Shown here piece by piece: positions 24,185 through 31,821 of a DNA stretch of 32,048 bases. A program made the translations under genes and the position numbers. The DNA comes from Nanobdellota archaeon (GTDB lineage: Archaea > Nanobdellota > Nanobdellia > Woesearchaeales > JAHJBD01), in assembly GCA_018813725.1 (NCBI GenBank), contig JAHJBD010000045.1, positions 1 through 32,048 on the forward strand, read 5' to 3'. The notes beneath the pieces are model-generated. The model saw only the letters and a list, made by a program, of their open reading frames with translations, made no database searches and was not told where the DNA came from. Positions within the stretch are counted from its first letter, which is position 1. Every line of letters begins with the position of its first letter.

Positions 24185-25270
24185 ATGAAAAAACTGAGAT
24201 GTGGTGTTTTAGCAGGAACTGGTATGGTTGGCCAGAAGTATATACAGCTTCTTGAAGATCATCCTTATTTTGAGGTTACATATGTTACAGCTTCAGAAAG
24301 GTCAGCTGGTAAGAAATATATCGATGCTGTAGAAGGCAGATGGCATATGCCAACTGAGATGCCTGAAAGTGTTAAGGATATTGTTGTTGAGAACATGGAT
24401 ACTCTTGATAAGGTCAAGGAATCTTGCGATTTTGTGTTCTCTGCTTTGGATTCAGGGCCAGCTAAAGAGTGGGAAGAGAAATATGCTGCAGCTGGGATCC
24501 CTGTTGTTTCAAATGCATCTGCACATAGGCACACACCTGATGTTCCCATGCTAATACCTGAGATAAATGCTGATCATCTTGATATTATTGCGCTACAACA
24601 GAAGAGTAGGGGTTGGGATAAAGGTTTTATTGTTGTAAAGCCTAATTGCTCGCTTCAGAGCTATATGACACCTTTGTATGCACTTCACAAAGAGTTTAAG
24701 ATCAAAAGGGCAATCATCACCACAATGCAGGCAGTGTCTGGTGCTGGACATCCTGGTGTGGCAAGCTTTGACATAATCGATAATATCATCCCTTATATCG
24801 GCGGAGAAGAAGAAAAGTCTGAAAAAGAGCCTTTGAAGATACTTGGCAAGATTGTTGATGGTAAGTTTGTCAATGACGATTCAATCAAGATATCTGCACA
24901 TTGCAACAGGGTTGGCACCATCGATGGCCATATGGCTTGCGTATCAGTTGAATTTGAGAAAAATCCAACCAAGGAGCAGATCCTTGCTGCATGGAAGGAG
25001 TTTAAGGCAGTGCCGCAGGAACTTGATCTTCCTCTTGCACCAAAGCAGCCAATCATATACCGTGATGAGCCTAACAGGCCGCAGACGCGTCTTGATAGGG
25101 ATGCAGACAAAGGCATGGCTTGTGTTGTTGGAAGATTACGGCCCTGTAATGTATTCCAATGGCGCTTTACAGCATTGTCGCATAATACAGTGAGAGGGGC
25201 TGCTGGTGGTGGTATACTTAATGCTGAGCTCCTCTATAAGAAGGGTTTTTTGACCGCAAAGCTTAAATAG
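24185..25270 (+). CDS. asd: Aspartate-semialdehyde dehydrogenase
   Basis: A 361-residue archaeal/fungal-type ASADH, reducing aspartyl phosphate to aspartate semialdehyde between LysC and the DAP and homoserine branches. GVLAGTGMVGQ (7-17) binds NADP; VVKPNCSLQSY places the catalytic cysteine at C155; GAGHPGVASFDIIDN and AHCNRVGTIDGH (substrate-binding Arg and catalytic His region) are conserved. The start is set at the ATG preceded by GGTGG; a TTG 12 nt upstream is in frame but adds residues absent from the family. Its promoter shares an operator-like dyad with lysC, 9 kb away. Confidence 0.95.
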   Translation: MKKLRCGVLAGTGMVGQKYIQLLEDHPYFEVTYVTASERSAGKKYIDAVEGRWHMPTEMPESVKDIVVENMDTLDKVKESCDFVFSALDSGPAKEWEEKYAAAGIPVVSNASAHRHTPDVPMLIPEINADHLDIIALQQKSRGWDKGFIVVKPNCSLQSYMTPLYALHKEFKIKRAIITTMQAVSGAGHPGVASFDIIDNIIPYIGGEEEKSEKEPLKILGKIVDGKFVNDDSIKISAHCNRVGTIDGHMACVSVEFEKNPTKEQILAAWKEFKAVPQELDLPLAPKQPIIYRDEPNRPQTRLDRDADKGMACVVGRLRPCNVFQWRFTALSHNTVRGAAGGGILNAELLYKKGFLTAKLK

Positions 25271-25301
25271 TTGCCTTTTCCAGATATTTTTTGGGTTGGT
25301 A

Positions 25302-26039
25302 ATGCAAAAGATATGCTTTTTTTATAAGAGAGAGGTTCCTGATTTTGGAGCTGATTTCTTATATCTTAAATTGGGCAGAAGGGAAAGGATTGACAATTCA
25401 AATGATTACAATGTAATTTTTGAGGCAGATCTTCCTATAAATCTTTCTGAGTATAATGAGCATCTGATGGATTATTCTGGGCTATATGCTTTGCATATGA
25501 ATAAGCTTATCAATGAGAAGCATATGTTAATCATCCATTATGATACTATGATATTGGATAAAGAATGGTTAAAAAAGATTGAAAAAGCTGTGCGCAAGGA
25601 TTCAGTTGTATTCTGTGACAGGCCAGTGGATCGTGATATTACCTCAGAGGTATCGCTTTGGGTATACAAGAATATTGATAAAGCTTTCTTAAGATTTAAA
25701 GGCAAAAGTTTTCTTGATTGCATCAAGCAGAATAATGTATCTAATATGGTGCTTACAAGCCAATTTGCATGCAGTGCAGATACATTTAGCACTTTGATGG
25801 AATTTATGCTGCCTTTGTATGGATGTTTGGATGAATTACAGATGATTGGCTTTAAATTTGCTCACTTGCTGGAAAGGTCTCTCGGATTGTTTTTCTCAGC
25901 CCAAGGCTATGTTAAAGTGCCTGTAATTAGGGATAGTCAATCCACAAAGTATAGGAACGGCAGAAGAATCAAGCTTGATTTCCCTGTCTTGACAAGATGT
26001 ATTAAGGATAATGCATCCGCTTTCTCAGAAGTATTGTAA
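25302..26039 (+). CDS. Hypothetical protein, possibly a GT-A-fold glycosyltransferase
   Basis: A 245-residue protein I do not recognise with confidence. It is soluble, alternating strands and helices. A stretch MLIIHYDTMILDKEWLKKIE (around residues 69-88) has a hydrophobic strand ending in an acidic HYD, and a later strand SVVFCDRPVDRDI follows, which resembles the metal-binding core of some glycosyltransferases, but no clear DxD motif or sugar-binding signature is visible. It starts 31 nt after asd with GGTTGG upstream and may be cotranscribed with asd. The next gene is convergent, one base away. Nearby sugar-nucleotide genes make a glycan role conceivable, as inference only. Confidence 0.65.
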   Translation: MQKICFFYKREVPDFGADFLYLKLGRRERIDNSNDYNVIFEADLPINLSEYNEHLMDYSGLYALHMNKLINEKHMLIIHYDTMILDKEWLKKIEKAVRKDSVVFCDRPVDRDITSEVSLWVYKNIDKAFLRFKGKSFLDCIKQNNVSNMVLTSQFACSADTFSTLMEFMLPLYGCLDELQMIGFKFAHLLERSLGLFFSAQGYVKVPVIRDSQSTKYRNGRRIKLDFPVLTRCIKDNASAFSEVL

Positions 26040-26040
26040 T

Positions 26041-26325
26041 CTATTTCTCAATATACTCTTGTTGTATGCGTTTTGCTTCGTTAAATATGCTTAAAAAAAT
26101 CTCTTCAACAAAGCTTTCTTCGAGCCCGTTTTCCCTAGCAACTTTTTTAAGCCTGTCCATGATCTGGATTTCCCTTTTTTCATCAAAAACTGGTATATTC
26201 TTTTCTTTTTTATAGTTGCCTATCTCTGGCATCAGACTCATTCTCTCCGCTAATGCTGTGATTATAACCATATCTATCCTATCTATATGTTTTCTAATCT
26301 TTTTTATATAATCTTCGTTGACCAT
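26041..26325 (-). CDS. Chorismate mutase, AroQ type
   Basis: A 94-residue all-helical protein matching monofunctional AroQ chorismate mutases (chorismate to prephenate): HIDRIDMVIITALAERMSLM is helix 1, IGNYKKEKNIPVFDEKREIQ the conserved loop with the catalytic Lys and Arg/Glu, and VEEIFLSIFNEAKRIQQEYI helix 3. No other shikimate, tyrosine or phenylalanine gene is visible in the window. It has its own leaderless promoter in the 32 bp after the GalU-like gene. Confidence 0.9.
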   Translation of the reverse strand: MVNEDYIKKIRKHIDRIDMVIITALAERMSLMPEIGNYKKEKNIPVFDEKREIQIMDRLKKVARENGLEESFVEEIFLSIFNEAKRIQQEYIEK

Positions 26326-26347
26326 GTGAATAATGAAATGTAAGAAC

Positions 26348-26355
26348 TATTTAAA
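26348..26355 (-). promoter_or_regulatory. TATA box of the chorismate mutase gene
   Basis: Minus-strand TTTAAATA whose first base is exactly 30 nt before the ATG. Confidence 0.7.
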
Positions 26356-26357
26356 GA

Positions 26358-27116
26358 TTATGCTTTTGGAGGATTTTCCTTTATAACTGGAGATTGGCAC
26401 AAGTTTCTTAGATGTTCAAGATACTCGTTCTTTGTTTCAGCATCTTTTAGACCGAAATAAGTTATTGTCTTTAGGTATTCGATTGGACTGCCTATGTCAC
26501 ATCTTTTTCCTTTAAGTGCCATATGCAGCAGATTTGCAGTTGCAGAAAGCTCTTTAGTGACATTAGTGACAACATGTGTGTCATCACCAAGGAAATACTT
26601 CTGTTTGTTTAGGACCTCAAATATTGTTGGGCCAAATATATATCTGCCAGAGGAGTAGATATGCAGATTTGTCTCATGAAACTTGTCAATAAGTTCTTGC
26701 AGCGGGTTACCCTCAATAATTATGTCTGATAATGCTACTATAAATGCTTCGCCTTTGAGCTTGCTTTGTAATTGATATATCTCGTACATCCATCCTTTTG
26801 GTTCTGGTTGGCTGATAAAATGTAGTGTGCAAGGTTTGTTAGCTAATCTAAGTTTCTGAATTGTGTCACGATGGCCAAAATTCTCAGTCAGGTGCTCCAA
26901 TTTGATGTCATGCTTAAAATAATCCTTAACTCCTTTTAGATATCTACCAGTGATGTAAATCTCAGTGATCCCAGCATTTGTTAGCTCTTTAATCTGGTAA
27001 TCAATTGCTGGTTTATTTATGATTGGAAGCATAACCTTGTTTGAAACCTTAGTATATGGGAACATACGGGAGCCTAGACCCGCTGATGGTATGACTCCTA
27101 TTTTTATCTTTGCCAT
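26358..27116 (-). CDS. GalU-like sugar-1-phosphate nucleotidyltransferase
   Basis: A 252-residue nucleotidyltransferase. IGVIPSAGLGSRMFPYTK (about 6-23) followed by NKVMLPIINKPAIDYQI is closest to UTP-glucose-1-phosphate uridylyltransferases (GalU type, AGLGTR...PKxMLPI). IVALSDIIIEGNP holds the metal-binding Asp, and KGKRCDIGSPIEYLKTITYF the GalU-like C-terminal motif. It is ~35 residues shorter than bacterial GalU. It probably makes UDP-glucose or a related UDP-sugar, which would feed the epimerase encoded 88 nt upstream on the same strand. Own leaderless promoter. Confidence 0.85.
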   Translation of the reverse strand: MAKIKIGVIPSAGLGSRMFPYTKVSNKVMLPIINKPAIDYQIKELTNAGITEIYITGRYLKGVKDYFKHDIKLEHLTENFGHRDTIQKLRLANKPCTLHFISQPEPKGWMYEIYQLQSKLKGEAFIVALSDIIIEGNPLQELIDKFHETNLHIYSSGRYIFGPTIFEVLNKQKYFLGDDTHVVTNVTKELSATANLLHMALKGKRCDIGSPIEYLKTITYFGLKDAETKNEYLEHLRNLCQSPVIKENPPKA

Positions 27117-27139
27117 TTAGTTAAATTCAATATTAATAC

Positions 27140-27147
27140 TATATAAA
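27140..27147 (-). promoter_or_regulatory. TATA box of the GalU-like gene
   Basis: Minus-strand TTTATATA, first base 31 nt before the ATG. Confidence 0.65.
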
Positions 27148-27204
27148 TGTTTTGAAGTCAAATAAGCGATTATTTTAAAGCTAAAAATCCTATAATCCAC
27201 TGGA

Positions 27205-28164
27205 TCAACTGCCTTGTCTATACGTTCTAAACCAAGAAATAAACTCTTTTACTCCTTCTTCAATCTTTACTTTTGGGTCAAACCCTAGCATTCTCTTTGC
27301 TTTTGAGATATCTGCAAAGGTTTCAGGGACATCGCCAGGTTGAATCGGAAGAAGCTCTTTTTCAGCTGTTATGCCTAATTCTTTCTCAATCAAGCTTATA
27401 AAATAATTTAGTTCCACTGTATTTGAATTACCTAGGTTAAATATCTCGTATGGTAGTGATTTGTCTATCGCTGCAAGTACACCTGCAACAATGTCTGAAA
27501 CGAAGGTAAAGTCTCTTTTCATGTTTCCATGGTTGTAAACCTTGATCTTCTTTCCTTTAAGTATCTGTGTTGCAAATAGATACGCTGCCATATCTGGCCT
27601 TCCCCATGGTCCGTATACAGTAAAAAACCTTAAACCTGTGCAGTTAAGGCCAAAAAGATGATGATAAGTGTGTGCTATCAGCTCATTGTATCTTTTTGTT
27701 GCAGCATAGGCTGAGATTGGGCTGTCAACTGGATCAGTCTCTGAGAAGGGTATCTTCTTGTTACCTCCATATACACTTGATGAAGAGGCAAAGACAAAAT
27801 CCTTGATCTGATACTTTCTGCATAGTTCCAGAAGATTTAGTGTACCTATATTGTTGGATTTTTCATAAGCAAAGGGGTTTTCGAGTGAATACCTTACACC
27901 TGCTTGTGCAGCCAAGTGGCATACCTTGGTGAATTTATTTTCTAGAAATATCTTTTCCATGGCTGAATAATCTGAGATATCTGCTTTGATAACTGTCAAT
28001 CCTGGATCATCATTAATCTTGCTTATCCTATCTTCTTTGATCTTAGGATCATAGTAATTATTGAAATTGTCAACGATAATTACCTTATCCCCTCTTTCAA
28101 GCAGTGCTTTTGCTACATGAAAACCTATGAACCCTGCCCCACCTGTCAATAATATGTCAACCAT
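27205..28164 (-). CDS. NAD-dependent nucleotide-sugar epimerase, UDP-glucuronate 4-epimerase-like
   Basis: An SDR epimerase of 319 residues. ILLTGGAGFIGFHV binds NAD; HLAAQAGVRYSLENPFAYEK is the signature of UDP-glucuronate 4-epimerases (CapI/LpsL-type); SSSSVYGGNKKIPF and YAATKRYNELIAH give the catalytic Ser/Thr and YxxxK. UDP-glucose 4-epimerase is the alternative. The ATG at 28164 gives the usual family N terminus; a TTG nine bases upstream lies 29 nt after the TATA box and could be the leaderless start. It probably works with the GalU-like protein in surface glycan synthesis. Confidence 0.9.
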   Translation of the reverse strand: MVDILLTGGAGFIGFHVAKALLERGDKVIIVDNFNNYYDPKIKEDRISKINDDPGLTVIKADISDYSAMEKIFLENKFTKVCHLAAQAGVRYSLENPFAYEKSNNIGTLNLLELCRKYQIKDFVFASSSSVYGGNKKIPFSETDPVDSPISAYAATKRYNELIAHTYHHLFGLNCTGLRFFTVYGPWGRPDMAAYLFATQILKGKKIKVYNHGNMKRDFTFVSDIVAGVLAAIDKSLPYEIFNLGNSNTVELNYFISLIEKELGITAEKELLPIQPGDVPETFADISKAKRMLGFDPKVKIEEGVKEFISWFRTYRQGS

Positions 28165-28194
28165 GGTATACAAATACCTTAGAATAATATCAGG

Positions 28195-28202
28195 TAAATA
28201 AA
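28195..28202 (-). promoter_or_regulatory. TATA box of the epimerase gene
   Basis: Minus-strand TTTATTTA preceded by AAGG, 38 nt before the ATG and 29 nt before the TTG alternative. Confidence 0.5.
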
Positions 28203-28266
28203 CCTTTTGGACTTTTCTTTTATAAACTGTTGTATGATTGATAATATATTTTTAAGAAACGTATAG

Positions 28267-28274
28267 TTTATATA
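28267..28274 (+). promoter_or_regulatory. TATA box of dut
   Basis: TTTATATA beginning exactly 30 nt before the dut ATG. Confidence 0.7.
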
Positions 28275-28296
28275 GGATTAGGGTCAAGAAAAAGTT

Positions 28297-28731
28297 ATGG
28301 TAAAGGTTCTGATAAAAAAGATAAAAGATAATGCAATCCTTCCGACTTATGCTCACACTGGGGATGCTGGTGTTGACTTGTATTCTACTGAAGATTATAC
28401 ACTTAAGCCAGGAGAAAGGACTTTGGTCTCTACTGGGATAAAGATTGCCTTGCCGATTGGTTTTGAGGCTCAGGTAAGGCCAAAATCAGGGTTAGCATTA
28501 AAGGCAGGGATCTCTGTCTGTAATACTCCAGGAACTGTTGATGCTGGATATAGGGGCGAGGTTGGAGTAATAGTCATAAATCATGGCAGTGAGGAATACA
28601 AGATTGAAGCAGGTTCAAAGATTGCTCAGATGGTGTTTACAACAGTTGAGCAGGCAGAGTTTGAAGAGGTTGAGGAGCTGGATGAGACTACTCGAAATGA
28701 AGGTGGTTTTGGCAGTACAGGTTTGAGGTGA
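28297..28731 (+). CDS. dut: dUTP diphosphatase (trimeric dUTPase)
   Basis: A 144-residue dUTPase that hydrolyses dUTP to dUMP and pyrophosphate, protecting DNA and supplying the thymidylate synthase substrate. All five trimeric-family motifs are present: I DAGVDLYS, II RPKSGLA, III NTPGTVDAGYRGEV with the catalytic Asp and Tyr, IV GSKIAQMVF, and V RNEGGFGSTG at the C terminus. The protein resembles bacterial Dut more than the dCTP deaminase-type enzymes common in archaea. Confidence 0.97.
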   Translation: MVKVLIKKIKDNAILPTYAHTGDAGVDLYSTEDYTLKPGERTLVSTGIKIALPIGFEAQVRPKSGLALKAGISVCNTPGTVDAGYRGEVGVIVINHGSEEYKIEAGSKIAQMVFTTVEQAEFEEVEELDETTRNEGGFGSTGLR

Positions 28732-28737
28732 ATTAAG

Positions 28738-28827
28738 TTGGGAATAAGTTATAATACAGTGAAAAAGAACACAACGCTTGGTGACTTTGGGCTTACCGAA
28801 GAGGAAGCTCAGTTAGAAGAAGAGTAG
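28738..28827 (+). CDS. Candidate 29-aa acidic microprotein
   Basis: A short frame starting with TTG directly after dut: a 29-residue peptide with the C-terminal half TLGDFGLTEEEAQLEEE. The sequence GAGGTGA, an ideal archaeal ribosome binding site, overlaps the dut stop codon and sits 6 nt before the TTG, which favours translation by coupling to dut. An in-frame GTG lies 21 nt later. The function is unknown, and the call rests mainly on the ribosome binding site. Confidence 0.45.
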   Translation: MGISYNTVKKNTTLGDFGLTEEEAQLEEE

Positions 28828-28855
28828 TAACTTAGCAGTAGTTAATATACAAAGA

Positions 28856-28863
28856 TTTATAAA
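28856..28863 (+). promoter_or_regulatory. TATA box of the two-TM protein gene
   Basis: TTTATAAA beginning exactly 30 nt before the ATG at 28886. Confidence 0.65.
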
Positions 28864-28885
28864 TCAAAACCTAATTCTTGGGTAT

Positions 28886-29239
28886 ATGAATAAACACGGA
28901 GTTGTTGATTTGGCAATAATCGTACTGGTTGTAGTATGTCTTGTATTTCTAGGATGGTTAGTAAATCTAGGTACAAGAGAGTGTTCTGGTAATAATGACT
29001 GTTCAAACGCTCAGTATTGCGGCGCTGATTTTTCATGCCATGATATTCCTATAATAGAGAAGGAAGTAAAGACAACCCAAGTTAGCCTTGTTGGGCCAGC
29101 ATTTATCCTTGGCATTGCTGCTGTTGTTGTTGCAGTTATCCTAAGATGGGACAAGATTTCAGCAGGTTTTAAGAAGAAAGGCGGTAAGAAACCCGAGGTG
29201 TATTATGAGGGTGTTGACCAAATTAAAACCAATTTTTAA
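28886..29239 (+). CDS. Small membrane protein with a four-cysteine external loop
   Basis: A 117-residue hypothetical protein. Residues ~8-28 (VDLAIIVLVVVCLVFLGWLV) form one membrane helix and ~69-88 (LVGPAFILGIAAVVVAVIL) a second. Between them lies a ~40-residue loop with CSGNNDCSNAQYCGADFSC, a spaced-cysteine pattern likely to be disulfide-bonded outside the cell. The C-terminal tail is lysine-rich and therefore probably cytoplasmic, which puts both ends inside. Function unknown. It overlaps tmk tail to tail by 4 bp. Confidence 0.8.
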   Translation: MNKHGVVDLAIIVLVVVCLVFLGWLVNLGTRECSGNNDCSNAQYCGADFSCHDIPIIEKEVKTTQVSLVGPAFILGIAAVVVAVILRWDKISAGFKKKGGKKPEVYYEGVDQIKTNF

Positions 29240-29832
29240 TTTTCTGTTATAATCTTGTCAATCTCTTTATTAATCTGTTCAAAAACCTCTTCTTTTGTCT
29301 TAGAAGCGTCAATTATTACAATATTGTCTTCTAATTCATCTTTTAGCCTTAAGAAATTTTTTCTTAATTCTTTCATGAATTCCAGCTTTTCAAACTTCTC
29401 TTTTGCAGCGCCCCTTTTAGATATCCTTTTTAAGGCTATTTCAGGAGGTAGGTCAAGGATAAATGTGATATCAGGTGTCTTGAACTCGATATTTGCAGCT
29501 ATCACTCTTTCTAAGGCTAAACCTTGAGTATGCTGAAAAGCGATTGTTGAGTAGTAATAACGGTCGCAGATGACAATTCCAGGGTAATCTTCAATCTCTG
29601 TTAGGTGTTCTTCCCTGTCTTTTGTGAATAATTCTAAGCACTTTTCTGCAGATGCTTTTGGGTCTTTTTCAGTCTTTAGTATCTCTTGTGCTTTCTTTCC
29701 AAACCTGCCGTTTGTGGGTTCTCTTGTTACCAAAACCTTGTTACCTTTGTCCTTTAGATAAGCCTCAAGGCGCCTTATCATCTCGCCTTTGCCAGAGCCG
29801 TCCAGGCCGTCAAATACTATAAATTTTTTCAT
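29236..29832 (-). CDS. tmk: Thymidylate kinase
   Basis: A 198-residue dTMP kinase (dTMP to dTDP). FDGLDGSGKG (7-16) is the P-loop, VTREPTNGRFGKK the DRx/REP-type substrate segment, DRYYYSTIAFQ the dTMP-binding motif, and LDLPPEIALKRISKRG precedes the lid. The ATG overlaps the folA stop by 4 nt, so thyA, folA and tmk form one unit that runs from dUMP to dTDP. Confidence 0.95.
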   Translation of the reverse strand: MKKFIVFDGLDGSGKGEMIRRLEAYLKDKGNKVLVTREPTNGRFGKKAQEILKTEKDPKASAEKCLELFTKDREEHLTEIEDYPGIVICDRYYYSTIAFQHTQGLALERVIAANIEFKTPDITFILDLPPEIALKRISKRGAAKEKFEKLEFMKELRKNFLRLKDELEDNIVIIDASKTKEEVFEQINKEIDKIITEN

Positions 29833-30344
29833 CTTATCCTTCTGTAGGTTATAAAAGAGAACTTAACCTTTATCTTGTTTTTGATGTCCATGCCCTCATG
29901 ATCTTCTTTATTTATCTCTTGCCACTCGTTTAGGTTAATCTCTGGGTAAAAGGTGTCTGCATCATAGTCATGGTATATCCTGGTAAGCTCGAAAGCATCT
30001 GCAATCTTCATGCCTAGCTTATAGATTGTTGCACCACCGATAATAAATGCTTGATCTACGCCTTTTGCTTTAACATAGTCTATTGCTTTGAAAAAGTCAT
30101 TAAATAAGGTTGCACCTTCTGCTTTATAGTTTGGATCTAATGTACAAACGATATTTTCTCTTCCTGGAAGAGGCCTTGCAAAATCAGGCAAGGAATCATA
30201 AGTTTTGTCACCCATGATACAGGGGTGTCCCATTGTTTTTTCCTTGAAATGCTGAAAATCTTCTTTAATATGCCAGGGGATATCATTATTCTTTCCAATG
30301 GCTTGGTTTTGGGCTATTGCAACAATCACTACTATGTCTGTCAT
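29829..30344 (-). CDS. folA: Dihydrofolate reductase
   Basis: A 171-residue DHFR regenerating tetrahydrofolate from the dihydrofolate that ThyA releases. AQNQAIGKNNDIPWHIKEDF contains the Met20-type loop and the conserved W and the active-site acidic residue; IMGDKTYDSLP matches the GRKTYxSIP region; FIIGGATIYKLGM is the GG cofactor motif. GAGGT overlapping the thyA stop precedes the ATG, and only 8 nt separate the genes. A DHFR is uncommon in archaea and points to folate rather than methanopterin chemistry for this step. Confidence 0.95.
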   Translation of the reverse strand: MTDIVVIVAIAQNQAIGKNNDIPWHIKEDFQHFKEKTMGHPCIMGDKTYDSLPDFARPLPGRENIVCTLDPNYKAEGATLFNDFFKAIDYVKAKGVDQAFIIGGATIYKLGMKIADAFELTRIYHDYDADTFYPEINLNEWQEINKEDHEGMDIKNKIKVKFSFITYRRIR

Positions 30345-30352
30345 ATTTTACC

Positions 30353-31219
30353 TCACACTGCTATCTCGAATTTTATCCTTGGATGGTGTTCGTAACCTTC
30401 AACTTCTGAGTCAGTGTATTTCCATTCAAAGATTGAAGTAAAGTTGTTTGTCTTGATTTTTGGGAGCTTTTTTGGCTCTCTTGAAATCTGTTCTCTTAAC
30501 CCATCAACATGGTTCTTGTATATATGTGCATCGCCTAGAAAGCCTACTAGTTTTCCTTCTTTAAGTCCTGTTTCTTTTGCCAATATATGCAGTAATAGTC
30601 CATATGAAGCTATGTTGAATGGTAGCCCTAGAGCAACATCTACTGAGCGCTGGTTCCACATAAGGTTAAGTTTTCCGTCTAAAACAGTTACCTGGTAGCC
30701 ATAGTGGCAGAAAGGCGGGATAACCTTGTCAATATCCATAGGGTTCCATGCTAAAACTAGCATCTGTCTATCATCAGGGTTGGTTTTCAATAGGTCTACT
30801 ATCCTTTTTACTTGGTCAATACCTTTGCCTGTGTAATCAGTCTTATAATCCTTGTATTGTGCTCCAAAATGTCTCCATTGCCAGCCATAGATCGGTCCAA
30901 GGTCACGTTCTTCAAGCATCATCTTTTTTGTTTTTTCATCATGCGCATAAGGGACTATCTTTGGGCTGCACCATTCGTCCCATATGTGGTTATCCCTATC
31001 TTGTAGCCATCTTTTGTCTGATATGCCTTTGACAAAGAATTCTAGTTCTGAAGCGACTAGTCTTAACGGAACTGATTTGGTTGTAAGCAAAGGAAATCCC
31101 TCTTCCATATTATGCTCAAACATTTCACCAGCTATAGCTATAGTTCCTACTCCTGTCCTATCTTGTTTTGCTACTCCTGTCTCTAGAATCTTCTTTACAA
31201 TGTTTAAGTATGCTTGCAT
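30353..31219 (-). CDS. thyA: Thymidylate synthase (ThyA)
   Basis: A 288-residue folate-dependent thymidylate synthase methylating dUMP to dTMP. DRTGVGT (20-26) is the phosphate-binding loop; IYGWQWRHFGA is conserved; PPFCHYGYQV carries the catalytic cysteine C171, where PPF replaces the usual LPP; NQRSVDVALGLPFNIASYGLL is the dUMP-binding region. GGGG lies just before the ATG. With folA and tmk it gives the full dUMP-to-dTDP route, fed by Dut. Confidence 0.96.
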   Translation of the reverse strand: MQAYLNIVKKILETGVAKQDRTGVGTIAIAGEMFEHNMEEGFPLLTTKSVPLRLVASELEFFVKGISDKRWLQDRDNHIWDEWCSPKIVPYAHDEKTKKMMLEERDLGPIYGWQWRHFGAQYKDYKTDYTGKGIDQVKRIVDLLKTNPDDRQMLVLAWNPMDIDKVIPPFCHYGYQVTVLDGKLNLMWNQRSVDVALGLPFNIASYGLLLHILAKETGLKEGKLVGFLGDAHIYKNHVDGLREQISREPKKLPKIKTNNFTSIFEWKYTDSEVEGYEHHPRIKFEIAV

Positions 31220-31248
31220 TTTACCCCTGATAAAATAAAACCGATTAG

Positions 31249-31256
31249 TTTATATA
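31249..31256. promoter_or_regulatory. TTTATATA box shared by thyA and the UPF0200-type kinase gene
   Basis: On the plus strand TTTATATA begins exactly 30 nt before the ATG at 31279. Read on the minus strand the same bases (TATATAAA) begin 37 nt before the thyA ATG and leave a short leader with GGGG. No better thyA box is seen, so one TATA element may serve both directions. Confidence 0.5.
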
Positions 31257-31278
31257 TTTTTTTATAATCAATCGCTAT

Positions 31279-31821
31279 ATGCTGATAGGACTTACAGGAA
31301 CAATGGCTTCTGGCAAGGGGACAGTAGCTGAATACCTGAAAAATAAAGGTTTTGAAGGGTATGTATTTTCTGATGTTATCAAAGAAGAGGCAAGGAAGCG
31401 CGGGCTCGAGATTACTAGAGAGAACCTGCAGAAAACCGGAGATGCGCTTAGAAAAGAGCATAAGAATGAAGGGATTCTTGCAAAAAAATTGCTTTTAAAG
31501 ATCAAATCAGACAAAGCGTTTGTAGATGGTGCAAGAAATGCTGACGAGATACATGAATTAAGAAAAAGAAAAGATTTTGTGCTTATAGCTGTTGATGCTC
31601 CTCAAAAGGTAAGGTTTGAAAGGCTTAAGTCAAGGGGAAGGTCTGGTGATCCAAAAACATTTGAAGACTTTAAGAAATTAGATGACCTTGAGAATAAAAA
31701 ATTGGGCGGGGGCCAGGAGATCAACAAGTGCATGGCACTTGCGGATCATAAGATAGAAAATACTGGTGATGTAAAAGAACTTATAGCAAAAATAGAAAAA
31801 ATATTATCTCTTCTTGAATAA
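31279..31821 (+). CDS. UPF0200-like P-loop nucleotide/dephospho-CoA kinase family protein
   Basis: A 180-residue P-loop kinase. GLTGTMASGKGTVAEYL (4-20) holds the Walker A loop. FSDVIKEEARKRGLEITREN and FVLIAVDAPQKVRFERLKSRGRSGDPKTFEDF match archaeal UPF0200 proteins, which are related to dephospho-CoA and nucleoside monophosphate kinases. ALADHKIENTGDVKELIAKI is the conserved end. The substrate is not established for this family. The position beside thyA allows a nucleotide role, as inference only. Confidence 0.85.
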   Translation: MLIGLTGTMASGKGTVAEYLKNKGFEGYVFSDVIKEEARKRGLEITRENLQKTGDALRKEHKNEGILAKKLLLKIKSDKAFVDGARNADEIHELRKRKDFVLIAVDAPQKVRFERLKSRGRSGDPKTFEDFKKLDDLENKKLGGGQEINKCMALADHKIENTGDVKELIAKIEKILSLLE

